Below, one piece after another: positions 1-10,822 of a stretch of DNA of 64,000 bases. Both the position numbers and the translations under genes were made by a program. The notes beneath the pieces were generated by a model that saw only the letters and a list, made by a program, of their open reading frames with translations, did not search any database and had not been told where the DNA came from. Source of the stretch: Phaseolus vulgaris. Lineage: Eukaryota; Streptophyta; Magnoliopsida; Fabales; Fabaceae. The stretch lies in assembly GCF_000499845.2 (NCBI RefSeq), contig NC_023758.2, positions 19,234,034 through 19,298,033 on the forward strand. Direction: 5' to 3'. Each line of letters begins with the position of its first letter. Positions within the stretch are counted from its first letter, which is position 1.

Positions 1-182
1 CAATTTTACATTGAACAAAATTCAAATTGTGCCAAGACTGCTCTGAAGAATCAATCTGTTTCATGTAAAAACAATCTGTTCTTTTTGCCTCTGGAATACT
101 GAAAAATTGTGTGTTCTTGCGAAAATTTTATAAGCTCAATTCACCCCTCCCCTCTTGAACTTAGACACTAATAGACCCAACA
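1..182 (+). mobile_element. 3' end of a copia-type LTR (fragment)
   Basis: The stretch ends in a pyrimidine-rich block (CACCCCTCCCCTCTTGAAC) followed by a terminal ...CCAACA. This closely resembles the ends of the Sirevirus-like copia LTRs seen further right in this window, which end CACC..CTCTTGTTTAAG...TAACA or TTACA. The left end lies outside the window. No primer-binding site follows, so this is probably the tail of a solo LTR inserted in the gypsy element to its right. Confidence 0.45.
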
Positions 183-424
183 CTTTGTAAGTAAAGACTA
201 GCACGAAATTATATTACAATGTCTCTGTCAAAACAGTTTGAAGGGGGCACTCTTTTTTCCCTAAGGAGGGTTTTTAACGAGGCCACCCAATAAAGAGAAG
301 TTTTCAAAGTTTAAGTTGTTTCAGATTGCATGCCTGTTGTTTTCAGAAAGTTTTGAAGAAAGACCTTGTCACTTATATGTGATTTAAGGCAAGTAAAGAT
401 ATATTGCATGCTTTCTAAAAGGTT

Positions 425-790
425 TTAAGTCCTCATCGTCTTTCGGCGATCGGAGGCATCAGTTAAAGTTAAAGTCCTCATCGTCTTTCGGCGATCGGAG
501 GCACGAGTTAAAAGACCTCAACGCCCTCGCGTGTTCTGAGGCGAGATAAAGACCTCCTCGCCGTCGAGCGAGTGCAGGCGAGGAAGAGTGAAAAGTCCTC
601 AGTGTTTCTGGGGGCGAGAAGATGTAACCCCTGGGGCAATGTAGAGGCACCAGTAAAAAGTCCTCAGTGTTTCTGGGGGCGAGAAGATGTAACCCCTGGG
701 GCAATGTAGAGGCAAGTTAAAGACCTTCTCGCCTATGAGCGAGTTCAGGCAAGATAAAATCCTTCTCGTCTCGAACGAGTTCAGGTATGG
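425..790 (+). repeat. Post-pol tandem repeats of the gypsy element
   Basis: Several short units occur in tandem. Two copies of a roughly 46-bp unit start TCCTCATCGTCTTTCGGCGA (430 and 476). Two near-identical copies of a roughly 62-bp unit start CCTCAGTGTTTCTGGGGGCG (598 and 660). Three degenerate units contain CTCGCC...GAGCGAGT.CAGGCGAG (550-780). All share a CCT.CTCG...GAGGCA framework, so they look like derivatives of one ancestral unit. Confidence 0.8.
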
Positions 791-1389
791 TGTAAAGGGT
801 GGAAGAAGTTTGGAGGATGGCTAAGGTCGAAGAGAACGCCTAGCCACCCGGTCTCTTGTTCTGAAGCTCAAGGAGGTAGAGAAGGATCCGAAAGGCGCCT
901 CTGCCCCCAGATAAAGGAACAATGGCCAAGGTATGAAGCCAGAAAGAAGCTGATATCGCCAAGAGTCTTTGGCGACCAGGAAAAGTTCAAGCAATGGCGA
1001 GAAGTTAAGACCCGTTTTGACAAGGTAGATCGGGTGAAGCGATATCTTAAGCCATTAGTTGAGTTAAAGTTCGTTGTTTGAAGAGTGATTTTGCGCTAAG
1101 GTTCATTGCCTTGAGATTACAAGTTGTTAAAGTGATTGTTATTTGAAATCGAAGTGGTTCGAAGCAGTTAAGTATGTGATCGCGCTTACGAAATCGCTAA
1201 TTTAATTTCTTGAAGCAAATTGTGCAATGAAAGTTAAAGCAGCCAAAGAAGTTATAAGAAGAAATACAAGGACTTTGTCATTTAAGTGAGTATCAGATTC
1301 AAGGCACATATACAAAAAAAAAAAAAAAAAAAGTTCATTACAATTATGTGCAAAGGGAAAGCATAAAGGTAGTGGATGGAGGGAATCGA

Positions 1390-4007
1390 TCAGTCTTCAG
1401 CGGGAACAACCTTCCCATCCACCACCTCGTTGTTGAGGGACACCATGCTAAGATCTAGATCGGGGAACAAGCAGGCAAACTGTTCCCGAGCGGCCTCGAA
1501 TCCAGCAGCAAGAATTTGGGCAGAACTCAAATTAAGCTCTTCGATCTGTTTCTTGAGTTCTTCAGTTTGTTTCTTCAGCCCCTCGTTCTGCTGCTCCAGC
1601 TCTTCAGCTTGCTTCTTAAGTTTTTCGATGGTTTCCTGAGCTTGAAGAAGGTCTTCAGCAACCTTCTTGGATTCTGCCTGCACCTGGCCCAGTTCAGCAG
1701 CAATCTTCCCTTTTTCTTTGTTGGCTTCAGCAAGCTTAGCCATGGTGTCGTCCCTCTCCTTCTCCACCTGCCCCAGGAAGACCTCCCGATCGGCTGACCT
1801 TTGTTCCAGTTTTTTCACCTTGGCGGCGTCAGTTTTAATCAAGGCCTCCAGGTCAGCCACTTTGACGCGATAAGGCACCAGCTTGCTCTCTAGCTCGATC
1901 TTCTCTTGAGCCAAGAGCTGTACCTTATGGCGGAGATCGGTGGCCTCCTTGCGCGCCACCCGGAGCTCGGTGCTCATTGCATCTTCTACTCGGGAGTGTT
2001 CAATCTCGGCGAGTGTCAGATTGCAGGATAACTTCTCCGCCTCAATCCTTATAGTGCTATTCTCAGTTCGAAGGGCGTAGAGGTCATCCTGGAGCTTCCT
2101 GGTGGAGCTCTCCACAGCTTTAGATATAATGGCGGGGAAATCCTCCGCCATCATCTTTAGTTTCGCTGAGAAAGGCTCCCACATCCTCGTGACCTCAAGG
2201 GAGAGGTTTGCTTGTGGAGGCACCGGGTGGGCTCGTTGTTGGTTTTCGCCGCCACCTTCTTGAATTGGTTGTTCAGCGGGTGCTTCTTGGCGTGGTGGCG
2301 ACGTCGGGGATTCAGTGATAAGAATTGGAGAGTGGTGAGCACCTTCATCCCCGATTGGTGCGGCGTTTGCGGTGGAGGCGTTTGAAGGAGGACCCCCTCC
2401 AGCTGATATGTAAGGCGTGGAGGCGCTCGGGGGGTTCTCCAAGAAGTTGACTTCGGCGCCCTCAAGGCGCAGATGCCAAAGGCATTGCTTGGACTGGAGA
2501 GGCCGGAGCTGGTGGAAGAGGCAATGTTGGAGGCGGGGCAGGTGTAGATGGTGGTGTTGATGTTGGAAGAGGGGGTGGAGCAGATGGTGAAGAAGGTGCC
2601 ACCCTCTTCCTCTTCGTGACGAGGCCATCTTCAGTTGCCTCGTCGTCTTCCTCTTCCTCCTCATGGACTACTTGGGGGGCTTTCCTCTTTGGTTTCCTGA
2701 GGACAAGCTTTTTGCGTTGGTTGGCCATCGGGGGGAGTTTGGCCTTTGGGTGGCGATCTGCCCTGAGCAGCGGCGATCTCCACCACAGAGTTTGGCACGG
2801 TTTGGGAACCCGATGCCAACCCGCGGGTTCGGGCGAGCGCCCTCAGTTCAGCGAGCTTGCCCTGGCCCAACATATGATCTGCATAAAGCAAAAATGCATG
2901 GGTTAGCTCAGAGAGAAAATAAATGCATAAGGCAGTATGCAGCAAAGCAGATAAATGGTGCAGAAAAATAAAACCAAAGTCTTGCGCACAACGCACAAGA
3001 CGCCTAGAAACAGTTAACAGAGGTGATATCGAAAATAAAACTTAGACGTTGAGGTGAGTTCTAACCTATGCGAATTTCAAGTTGATCTTCGAAGAACTCG
3101 AAGCAGATGAGTGTGGTGGTGAGGAAGGTGATGTTGGCATCTGCCACACTCTTCCAGAAGAAGCAGAGGTCCCTGTCCAAGGCACCCATGCTATCAGGAC
3201 TCCTTGGCCTCCTGAAGCTACTTTTGGACTCTTTGTTCCCCTTGTTTACCCAATACAAGGGGAAACCGTCGAGCAAAGAAGCGTCCTTGTCATTGGGGCG
3301 CACCTGGACGAACTTGCCTTTCCAGTCTTTGTAGGATTGCTGGAAGATAAAGAGGATCGACCTCCCAGCAATCCCGTTCAAGCTTACCCACAGGCGATCT
3401 CCTGGGTGCTTGGCTTCAAAAAGAAATAAGAAAACGTCCACTGACGCTGGCAGCCCCAAGTGGTCGCACATTATTTGGAAAGCCCGTACGAACGCCCAGC
3501 TGTTGGGATGGAGCTGGGCGGCGGCGATGTCGAGCTCGGTGAGAAGCTCCCTTTCAAAGCGAGTAAAGGGAAACCTAAGTTTCACCTTCTTGAATAGAGT
3601 GGTGTAGATGAAGCAGAACAACCCGCCGTTGTTCCCCTTGTCGTCGGCACACACGGGCAGGTCGGGGGGGCAAGGTAGAACCGTCATTCTGTCGTCATGC
3701 TCCTTGTGAAACGATTGGTGAGGCTCATCCCCTTTCGTTAGTCGAAGAACCGCCCCAGCAGAGTTTACTGAGGAGGTTTCCTTCAGCAAGGTCGAGGTGG
3801 CCCATGGGTACAGTTTTTTGAAATCTGGAGAAGGCACGGAGGCTCCTCCAGCGACGGGTGGAGTGGCCTGGCCAAGTTGGGGCGGGAGGGTGCAGGCCTC
3901 TCAGCCTGAGAAGAAGAAGCACCGCGTGCTCGCGGTGGGTTGTGTGCTTGTGAAGAGGGGTTTCGTGATGAAGGAGGAGGATTTGGGGTGATCTCTGAGC
4001 GAGTCAT
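1390..4007 (-). pseudogene. Antisense ORF of the Tat element (putative gypsy-type transposon protein), frameshifted
   Basis: The coding region is opposite to the retroelement. It probably starts at the ATG at 4007, with a proline/serine-rich N terminus. After a frameshift near 3890 it enters a globular domain (3880-3066) with PSPDFKKLYPW, LTELDIAAAQLHPNSW and FLFLFEAKHPGD. These resemble plant proteins annotated 'putative gypsy type transposon' (Transposase_28-like). A probable intron (about 3065-2880) follows, then a linker, with frame changes near 2720 and 2470. The last part (2460-1390) is a roughly 250-residue coiled coil rich in K, E, Q and L, ending VVPAED. Such proteins have no proven function. 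The frame breaks suggest a decayed copy, although unrecognised introns could explain one of them. Confidence 0.7.
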
Positions 4008-4590
4008 TGCGGAAGCTGCAAAGGAAGAAGAAAAGAAAAGGTGATCAGGACTCGCAGAGGCTGACTCGATCATGAACGAAGGGTGAAAAAACGAACGAAC
4101 GAAGGTTCGTTGCAACGAAGACGAATCCCTAAGTTACGAAGAAGGAGAAATAGAAAAAACAACCCACAACGTATGCACCAGACAGTTAAAGGATGATGCG
4201 AATCGGTTAAAATGCAGGAAAATCCAGCAGAAGAAGGAAAGGAAGTACCTTTTTATGATCGGAAGAGTGATGAAGGAAGTTGGTGATTCAGGAGGTTGAA
4301 GAACGTTGAGAGCTTTTTGCAGAAGAGAGTTGGAGCGTCTGAGAATACGAAGAAAGTGATGGAACAGTGGAGCGAAATGGGTTTAAGGGTTTTTCGAAAT
4401 GGGTTTGGGAAGCGCAAACGTTAACTGAAGGTAACTGTTGATGAAGCCACGTGTCGAACGATGGGAGGAGTGTCTGGTGGAGCATCAGAGAAGCAGAAAG
4501 TACAACCGCTTGAAATTCTGCGCCAGTGCCACGTAGATCGGTATTGACGTGACTCTTTTAGTGTTTTCGCTGGACAAAGTCTTCGCTTAA

Positions 4591-4604
4591 GACTGGGGGG
4601 CTTG
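4591..4604 (+). other. Polypurine tract next to the 3' LTR
   Basis: GACTGGGGGG followed by CTTG lies immediately before the LTR start TGTACC. A G-rich purine run at this place primes plus-strand DNA synthesis in LTR retrotransposons. It fixes the element's orientation as + and therefore shows that the coiled-coil ORF is antisense. Confidence 0.7.
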
Positions 4605-5423
4605 TGTACCGCCCTGGTAGTCGGAAGTGATGACGTGGCATCAAGCTACAGTATAGGCGTGTTGACAAGACGCCAGATTTGCAGAAGGGAAGGAAGTCGG
4701 GGGGCTCGTGTAGTCGCCAGTTATTAAGTTGGCGTGCTCCGATCTCCAGCATACCAGAACCGGCGATCACCGGGTTAAAGATGAAGTCGCCAGATGTAAA
4801 CTCAGGCGACCAAGTGATTGGAGATCGCCAGAGCAAGCACATCGCCGAAGTGAAGGTGGTGCAGATTATGAAGGCGGCCGACGAGACCACAGGGAAGGTG
4901 TACGAAGGCACCCTAACTCGCCAATTCTAGTAGAGATCGCGCTCCCAAGTTAGCTATGCACTGGGCAGTACCATGCATAAGTAACTTAACCAAAAGAGAG
5001 TCAGAAGCAGCGCCCAAGTCAAGGAGGCTCCAGATGATGGCACGTGTACGATTGGATGCGAGCCACGTGTCCAGATGCGTAACTGCCAGGAGAGAGAAAG
5101 TGACCAGGTATATAAGGGTTTCCCAACGAACTTTTGAGGTACGCACATTCAGATTGTATTCTTTACGCTTGCGAGTTCTTGAGCATACTGTGAGAGAGAA
5201 TTGGTTCACGATTCCTTAAGAGTTCTTGAGTGTTACTCTGGAAGTATTTGGTGGTTCAGTCACTGACTTGGGCGTTGGAGTGCGATCGGTCGCAGCGGCG
5301 CCGCTCTGTTCTTTTGCAGGTTCTTGAGGTGGATCGTGACGAAGGACGGAGATTGAAGCGGTGCACACGTCGATCCAAGTTTGACGAGGCAAGTTCCAAC
5401 GTTCTGGTCAACAGGCAGGATCA
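4605..5423 (+). repeat. 3' LTR of the Tat-lineage gypsy element
   Basis: This is an 819-bp TG...CA unit beginning TGTACCGCCCTGG and ending GGCAGGATCA. A second copy of the same length lies at 51712-52530 as a solo LTR, and its 5-bp target duplication confirms both boundaries. The LTR contains a TATA-like GGTATATAAGGG near 5106, a plausible promoter core that would place the transcription start in its last third. Confidence 0.88.
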
Positions 5424-5760
5424 ATTCCAAATAAAACTAACAGTAGAATTGAGAATTTAGGGTTACAAAATGGAATCAATTAAAAAAATAAAAACAATGA
5501 AAACCTGGATAGAGGAAGGCGCCACAAACAAAGTTTGATAAGCCTAAGGATGACCGCCACAAGAATTGGTAAATTCTTGATAAGTTCACAAGATGCAGGG
5601 AAGAACCCTAGCAAAGATATATTCTCTATTAAATTTCCAAAACATTCATTCTCATTATGAATTCCAAAAGTGTATAAATACAATTTTAGTTATAGGTCTT
5701 GTCTCGTTTGAAAGTAAATAAAGAAAAAATACAATACCTATATTTCAAGAAATGGTCATT
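5424..5760. other. Unassigned sequence after the LTR
   Basis: I see no coding sequence and no recognisable repeat here. It separates the gypsy 3' LTR from the tRNA-like block and the copia remnant. Confidence 0.5.
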
Positions 5761-5845
5761 TGTCCCAGTGGTTAAGTTTATACTTTTAATTGGTTATGAG
5801 TTCAAATCCTATCTGCAAGCAAAATAATAATAATAATAATAATGT
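5761..5845 (+). repeat. tRNA-derived SINE-like fragment with (AAT)n tail
   Basis: GTCCCAGTGGTTAAG (5763) resembles a pol III A box. GAGTTCAAATCCT (5798) resembles a B box about 25 bp downstream. The unit is followed by TCTGCAAGC and a simple (AAT)n run (5823-5843). A real tRNA is excluded because the arms do not pair. A short SINE head is the simplest reading, but it rests on two short boxes. Confidence 0.35.
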
Positions 5846-5869
5846 TTTATTCTAATATTCCAAGCATGT

Positions 5870-6353
5870 TGTGCATGTAATCAACTTAGTCTTTCTCAAG
5901 TGTGGGCCATTCAACAATTGGGCCTCCAAAAGATTAGCTACCTTGTGCTGCAATGTCTCTTCACCTTGGATGTCCACATCAACATTGAGTGTACATACTC
6001 AGTCTACGTACTGCATAAGCAATATCCTCTCTCAGTGTATTGTTCTTGGGATATTAACATACTATCTCCCTTCCTTATGATTTTAACTCCAAGAATCACA
6101 CTTGTTTCAACCATATTTTTCATCTCAAACTTAGAACAAGGAAAAGTTGTTTTAAAAAAATATCATCACATGTACCAAAAATTAACATGTCATCACATAT
6201 AAACATACACACATTTATCAACATCATTGGTAGAAAAAACTTCACAAAGTAAAATATTATCAAGTTTTTCATGCCATTGTTTTGTGCTTGTTTCAAACCA
6301 TATATAAATTTTAAAAGTTTGCATAATTTTTCCTTTTGACCTGGAACTACACA
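5870..6353 (-). pseudogene. Copia reverse transcriptase fragment (downstream half)
   Basis: On the minus strand the translation contains VVPGQKEKLCKLLKF, IYGLKQAQNNG and DDMLIFGT. These are the LYGLKQ and YVDDML blocks of Ty1/copia reverse transcriptase in degenerate form. It is the direct continuation of the fragment at 7074-8052. The open frame is cut between PEGCV and VPGQ by the solo LTR at 6354-7073. Stops and lost residues, including loss of the tyrosine before the DD pair, make it non-functional. Confidence 0.8.
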
Positions 6354-7073
6354 TGATAGGTGCCTTCTAGCTGATTGCATCTTTTCTTAAATTTTGGAGG
6401 AACTTGGCAGAAGCAAATGGAGGAAATGGATCAAGGAGAGCTCCAATGAAGCTAAGATTTCCTTGTAGGTGCATGAAGAGTAGGGAGAGTGATTGGTTTG
6501 GCCATATCATTTGAAGAGGTGAAGAAGAAGATCAAAGGTGTATATCTTATAAAGGTTTACACAAGAAGGTGTTTAGGCTAACACTTTGGCAGCATAATAC
6601 TCATAAAATTAATCCTAGAAAACTCGAGCCAAGCACCTCATTATATAAGAGAGAGGTTTAGCCATTGGTTACAAGAAATGAGAGGGAAATTCAAACACTA
6701 TTTAGTGATTGAATTAGGCACCAATTTAGAGTCACATGGCAAGCATGATCAAGTGTGCTCCATGTGACCTAATTTGATCTAAATGACCGACCTAAGATAA
6801 ATGTGGGTTGCAATTAAGCTTTAATTATACCCTAGGTAGATTTTTATATGCATAATCCTAACCCTAATTCACTTAAGAAAAATTACAAGTAAATTTCCTA
6901 TTCTACTTAAAGTAAGAAAATAAATTCTACTCTAAAAAAATTTACACTAGACTATGGCATTTTTTAACATATATAAAAGGGTGTCTCTACCATCAGTGGC
7001 AGAGTCCCAATCTTCTCGTATCCTCCTTGCCATAGTTCTTGTGATGGGTCCTGAGCTGGGGCCTCCTCCATCA
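6354..7073 (-). mobile_element. Gypsy solo LTR with 5-bp target duplication
   Basis: This is a 720-bp unit with TGATAG...CCATCA ends, flanked on both sides by ACACA (6349-6353 and 7074-7078). Removing it rejoins the copia reverse transcriptase reading in the order PEG then VVPGQ. It is a diverged relative of the LTR at 61568-62298, which belongs to a minus-strand gypsy element, so the orientation is taken from that copy. The shared internal signature is CTAAATGACCGACC and CCATCAGTGGCAG. A solo LTR implies that a full element was inserted and then lost by LTR-LTR recombination. Confidence 0.88.
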
Positions 7074-8052
7074 ACACATCCTTCAGGTTGAGTCATATAA
7101 ATTCCTTTGTATTTCACCATTCAGAAAAGTTATTTTAACATCCATTTCGTGAATTACTAACTTATGGATAAATGTCAGGGCTAGCAACACCCGGATAGAG
7201 GAAATCCTAGTAACTGGGACAAAAGTATCAAAGTAATCTATGTTGGGTTTTTTAGTAAAATCTTTCGCTACTAATCTTGCCTTATATTTCTTTATGGATC
7301 CATCAAGATTATACTTCTTCTTAAATATTCACTTACAACCAATGGGTTTTGCTCCTTTAGGTAAATCTACTAAAGTCCAAGTATTATTTCTCTTAATTGA
7401 ATTAATCTTAGTTATAATGGTCTTATCCTGATGTTTAGCATTACAAGCACTAGTAGCTTTTAAAAAACTTATTGGATCATTTTCAACTAGATAAGTGTAA
7501 AAATCATCTCCAAATGAGATTTCCTTTCTTTATCTTTAACTTCTACTAACATCCTCACTCATGGAATCACTATCACTATCTATAGGTTATTCAAAGGTAC
7601 CACTACTCTTGAAAGGAAAGATATGTTCAAAGAACTAAACATTTTTCGCTTTACTAGTGTTACGTTCAATTATATCACTATTAAGAACTAGAAACCTATA
7701 GGCAGTACTATGTTCAGCATATCCTAAGAATATACAATCAGATGTTTTAGAACCTATTTTCCTTTTCTTAGGACCAGGTAATATCACTTTAGCTAAACAC
7801 CCCCACACTCTTAGGTATTTCAGATTAGGTTTATAACCTTTCCACAACTCATAAGGTGTTTCTACTAGTTTTCTTATGTGGTATCCTATTTTGTAAAAAA
7901 CACGCAGTAAACAGAGATTCACCACACATATTATTTGGAGTATTAGAACTAATAAGCATGACATTTAAAAATTCTTTAAAAGTCCTATATTTCCTTTCAA
8001 ATACTCCATTAAACTAATTTGAATATGGTGGGGTTACTTCATGAATAATACC
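7074..8052 (-). pseudogene. Copia integrase C-terminus and reverse transcriptase N-terminus
   Basis: Read on the minus strand from 8052: GIIHEVTPPYS (end of the integrase core), TPYELWKGYKPNLKYLRVWG and KTSDCIFLGYAEHSTAYRF (the integrase-RT linker typical of one large legume/Solanaceae copia family), then KARLVAK and DYFDTFVPVTR (RT entry) and QPEG. Frameshifts and stops occur throughout. The upstream part of integrase is cut at 8052 by the LTR of the next element. The gag at 12943-13548 is in the same orientation and of the matching family, and probably belongs to the same broken copia element. Confidence 0.82.
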
Positions 8053-8755
8053 TGTTAGAATGTATGGCTTTAAACTAGAGGGGGTGAATTGTTTAAAAAG
8101 GGTTTTCACAAACTTTTAAGTCTAGAATGAAATCACTTCGAGAAAACTTGAATCAGAATTCAACTTGCTAAAAACACAAAGCAAATAAGCACAACACTAG
8201 AAAAACAATCAGTTGTTTCGCAGAAACAATCGGTTGTTTATACCAGTTCAAAAATATAAAACTGAATTTAAAGAGTTCAAAGGATAGAGAGATTGAACAC
8301 ACAGGTTTATATTGGTTCACTCTTAACCAAGAGCTACATCCAGTCTTCCCAGAAACCACTCGGGAATCCACTAAGCAATCAACCCTAGATTACTTACAAC
8401 ACCACCAAAGAAGTGACCTTGATCCCCTCAAGACACACACTTCCTTTGGCTCAGCACAACACCACTAAGAATGCTGATCTTGACAACCTCAAGAACACAC
8501 TACACTTCTCAGCTTTACACACAGAGTTTCTTCAAAGGTACAAAGGATTCCACTTGTTACAAAAAAGATCTGAAATCAATACAAGATGAAAATCCTATAT
8601 CACAGTCTCTTTGATCCAAGCAATCTCAAAAGCAATCTTCAACTCTTCTAAAGCAAAATCAGTGAAAAACTCAAATATGTTTTTCTTTGATTAAAACTAA
8701 GTTCTTGTTTGTTACAAAATCTGAACAAACTATTTATTGTTTTCAAAGACTGGTC
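8053..8755 (-). repeat. Minus-oriented Sirevirus-like copia LTR (partial)
   Basis: The reverse complement of this block matches the LTR family present at 8756-9046 and 12360-12942. It shows the same order of landmarks (CTTGAGG..GTCACT.CTTTGGTG, GGTTTCTGGG, GATGTAGCTCTTGG, AGAGTGAACC, AACAATTCACC..CTCT, CATTCTAACA). It begins on + with TGTTAGAATGTATGG, the mirror of the LTR end. With the following block it forms a head-to-head inverted pair. Confidence 0.7.
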
Positions 8756-9046
8756 AAAGCATTTAAGAGTGAACTAGTATAAATTGTTTGTGTGATTCTT
8801 TCTTACTCTGAACTCCTTTAAATTTTGTTTTAAGTTGTTTGATTTTTCAACTGATATAAACAACTGATTGTTTCGAAGAAACAACCAATTGTTTTTTTGT
8901 TGCTTTGCTGTATAATTGTTGATGTTCTAAGCCAACTTGATTCTTGTTCTGGATTTATACATAGAATTTCAGTAAACCTGAAAATCTTTCAATAACCTCC
9001 TTTAAACAATTCACCCACCTCTTGTTTAAGGCCATATATTCTAACA
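8756..9046 (+). repeat. Truncated 5' LTR
   Basis: The block from TTAAGAGTGAACTAGTATAA to CATATATTCTAACA is nearly the same as 12658-12942 at the far end of the element. It retains only the 3' third of the LTR. The upstream part is replaced by the inverted LTR at 8053-8755. Confidence 0.75.
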
Positions 9047-9062
9047 ATTGGCATCGAGAGCT
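9047..9062 (+). other. Primer-binding site
   Basis: ATTGGCATCGAGAGCT directly follows the LTR end. It resembles the usual copia PBS TGG(T/C)ATC.GAGC, complementary to initiator tRNA-Met, and marks the start of the interior. Confidence 0.65.
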
Positions 9063-9108
9063 TGGTACTTTAAAAATACTCAAGTTTGATCCTAAAAATC
9101 TTTTTTCT

Positions 9109-10822
9109 ATGGCTGAAAAACTACCTTTTGGGGAGGGTGCCTCAATAAATAGGCCACCTTTGTTTTGTGGTTTGAACTATCAGTTTTGGAAGGTTAGAAT
9201 GAAAATCTTTGTTGAATCTCTTGACAAAGGAATTTGGGATGCAATTGAAAATGACCTTTTTATTCCTAAATTTGAAAAGGATGCAATTGAAAATGGTCGC
9301 AATTGACTGATGCTGAAAATAAAAAGGTCAAGTTTGATTGCATTGCCAAAAACATCATAACCTCTACTTTGAACTCTGATGAATTTCTCAGGATCTCAGA
9401 ATGTGCATCTGCTAAGAAAATGTGGGATACTCTAGAGGTCACCCATGAAGGGACAAATGATGTGAGAGAGTGAGGAAACATACTCTAATACAAGAGTATG
9501 AGATGTTTAGAATGCTTAAAGGAGAATCAATTGTTGAAGTACAAAAGAGATTCACTCACATTGTCAATCATCTAATGAGTCTTGGAAAAATCTTTAACAA
9601 AGAGGAGTTGAACATCAAGATTCTCAAGTGTCTTGATAGATCTTGGCAATCTAAAGTCACGCTATCTTAGAATCAAAGGACTTGACATCTTTGACTACAA
9701 CCTCCTTGTTTTGAAAGCTTAGAGAACATGAGTTGGAGATGAATAGACTCAATGTTCAAGAAAGTGAAGACAAGCATGTAAGGAACATTTCCTTGAAAGT
9801 TACCAAGCACAAGAATAAGCAAGACTCAAGTGATGAAGAAACTCTTAGTTTGTTGTCAAAAAAGTTCAGCAAATTCTTGAAGAAAAACCGCAACAAGAAA
9901 TCCAACAAAGAAAGGTATGGAAACAAGAAAACTAGTTATTTTAATCCTAACAATTACACTTTCTTTGGTTGTGGAGAACAGGGGCATATAAAAGTTGATT
10001 TCCCAAATAAAGAAGGTAAGGAAAAGAAGTCAAGCAATAAAGAAAATAAAGGGAAATCAAAAAGAGCCTACATTGCTTGGGATGAAAATGAAATCTCTTC
10101 ATCAAGCTCCTCATCAAGTGAAGATGAAAAAGCCAATCTGTGTTTGATGGCTGAAGGAGATGATGATTCAAGAAGTTCAAGCAGTGTAAGTTCTTCTGCC
10201 TCTTTAAATGCTGAAAACTATAGTCAATTGCTTCAAGCTTTTAAAGAAATTCATGAAGAAGCTAACCGATTGGCTCTCTTGAACAACCAATTGAAAGGGT
10301 TAAATAACTGGCTTGAAAACAGAGTCAAGACACTTGAAGAAGAATTGGAAAATTTCAAAAACTGATTTTGAAAATCTTGAAATGCATTGCAAAAAGTTTT
10401 CTTGTTTGTGTCACTCGAAAGCTTGTGAAAATTGTAAAACTCTTGAGAGTAAAGTCCACTGTCTTATAAGAATTGTGGATAAACTTTCAAAGGGTAAATC
10501 CAACTTTGAATCTGTCTTGGCATCCCAAAAATGTGTTTTTTGAAAATCTGGTTTGGGGTTTAATCCTCAAAACAAGAAAAATGGGATTTCAAAGCCTTTT
10601 CCAAAAGTGCCAGAAAAACAAACGATTGAAAGATTGAAACAATCGGTTGTTACATGTTTTTACTGCATGAAGAGAGGTCACTCAGTTAGATTCTGTAAAA
10701 TTAGGAAATATTCTATTCCTAAAGGTACTATGACATGGATTCCCAAAGGTTCTGAACTTTCCAGTGATAAAGGTAAATCAAAAGGAACCATATTTGTAAG
10801 GGGTCCAAATCTTGTTGCTTGA
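9109..10822 (+). pseudogene. Sirevirus-like gag, frameshifted
   Basis: Start at ATG 9109 (MAEKLPFGEGASINRPPLF), the typical beginning of Sirevirus-type copia gag with the UBN2/DUF4219 fold (NYQFWKVRMKIF, IQEYEMFRMLKGESI, VNHLMSLGKIF). Frame breaks occur near 9300 and 9470, and a stop follows near 9668. The gag continues with a basic stretch and a first zinc knuckle (FFGCGEQGHIKVDF) in which the outer two cysteines are lost. A serine-rich linker, a coiled coil (about 10200-10365) and a second intact CCHC knuckle (CFYCMKRGHSVRFC) near 10656 follow. The product would package RNA. This copy cannot make it. Confidence 0.82.

Larger units (their letters stand above)
183..5423 (+). mobile_element. 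3' part of a Ty3/gypsy (Tat-lineage) retrotransposon
   Basis: The segment reads as the end of a plus-oriented gypsy element. It begins with a post-pol block (AAGGGGGCACTCTTTTTTCC and GTTTTTAACGAGGCC, 240-285) of a type I associate with the region downstream of integrase in Tat/Ogre-like elements. GC-rich tandem repeats, a long coding region on the opposite strand, a G-rich polypurine tract and an 819-bp LTR follow. Tat-lineage elements are known for extra ORFs, including antisense ones between pol and the 3' LTR, and for variable tandem repeats in the same interval. The gag-pol part and 5' LTR must lie left of the window or be lost. Assignment to Tat rests on this layout, since no pol domain is visible here. 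Confidence 0.7.

Noticed and set aside
459..704. Open frame on - across the tandem repeats
   Set aside because: The peptide simply repeats with the minisatellite units and has no domain. It is a by-product of GC-rich repeats.
5761..5830. tRNA gene
   Set aside because: Only A- and B-box-like motifs are present. Acceptor and anticodon stems do not form.
6395..7073. Solo LTR starting at TGGAGG (6395)
   Set aside because: No target duplication fits that start. Starting at TGATAG (6354) gives a perfect ACACA duplication and restores the RT frame.
8053..9046. Single 994-bp 5' LTR with TG...CA ends
   Set aside because: The left 700 bp are in the opposite orientation to the right 290 bp, so it is an inverted pair.
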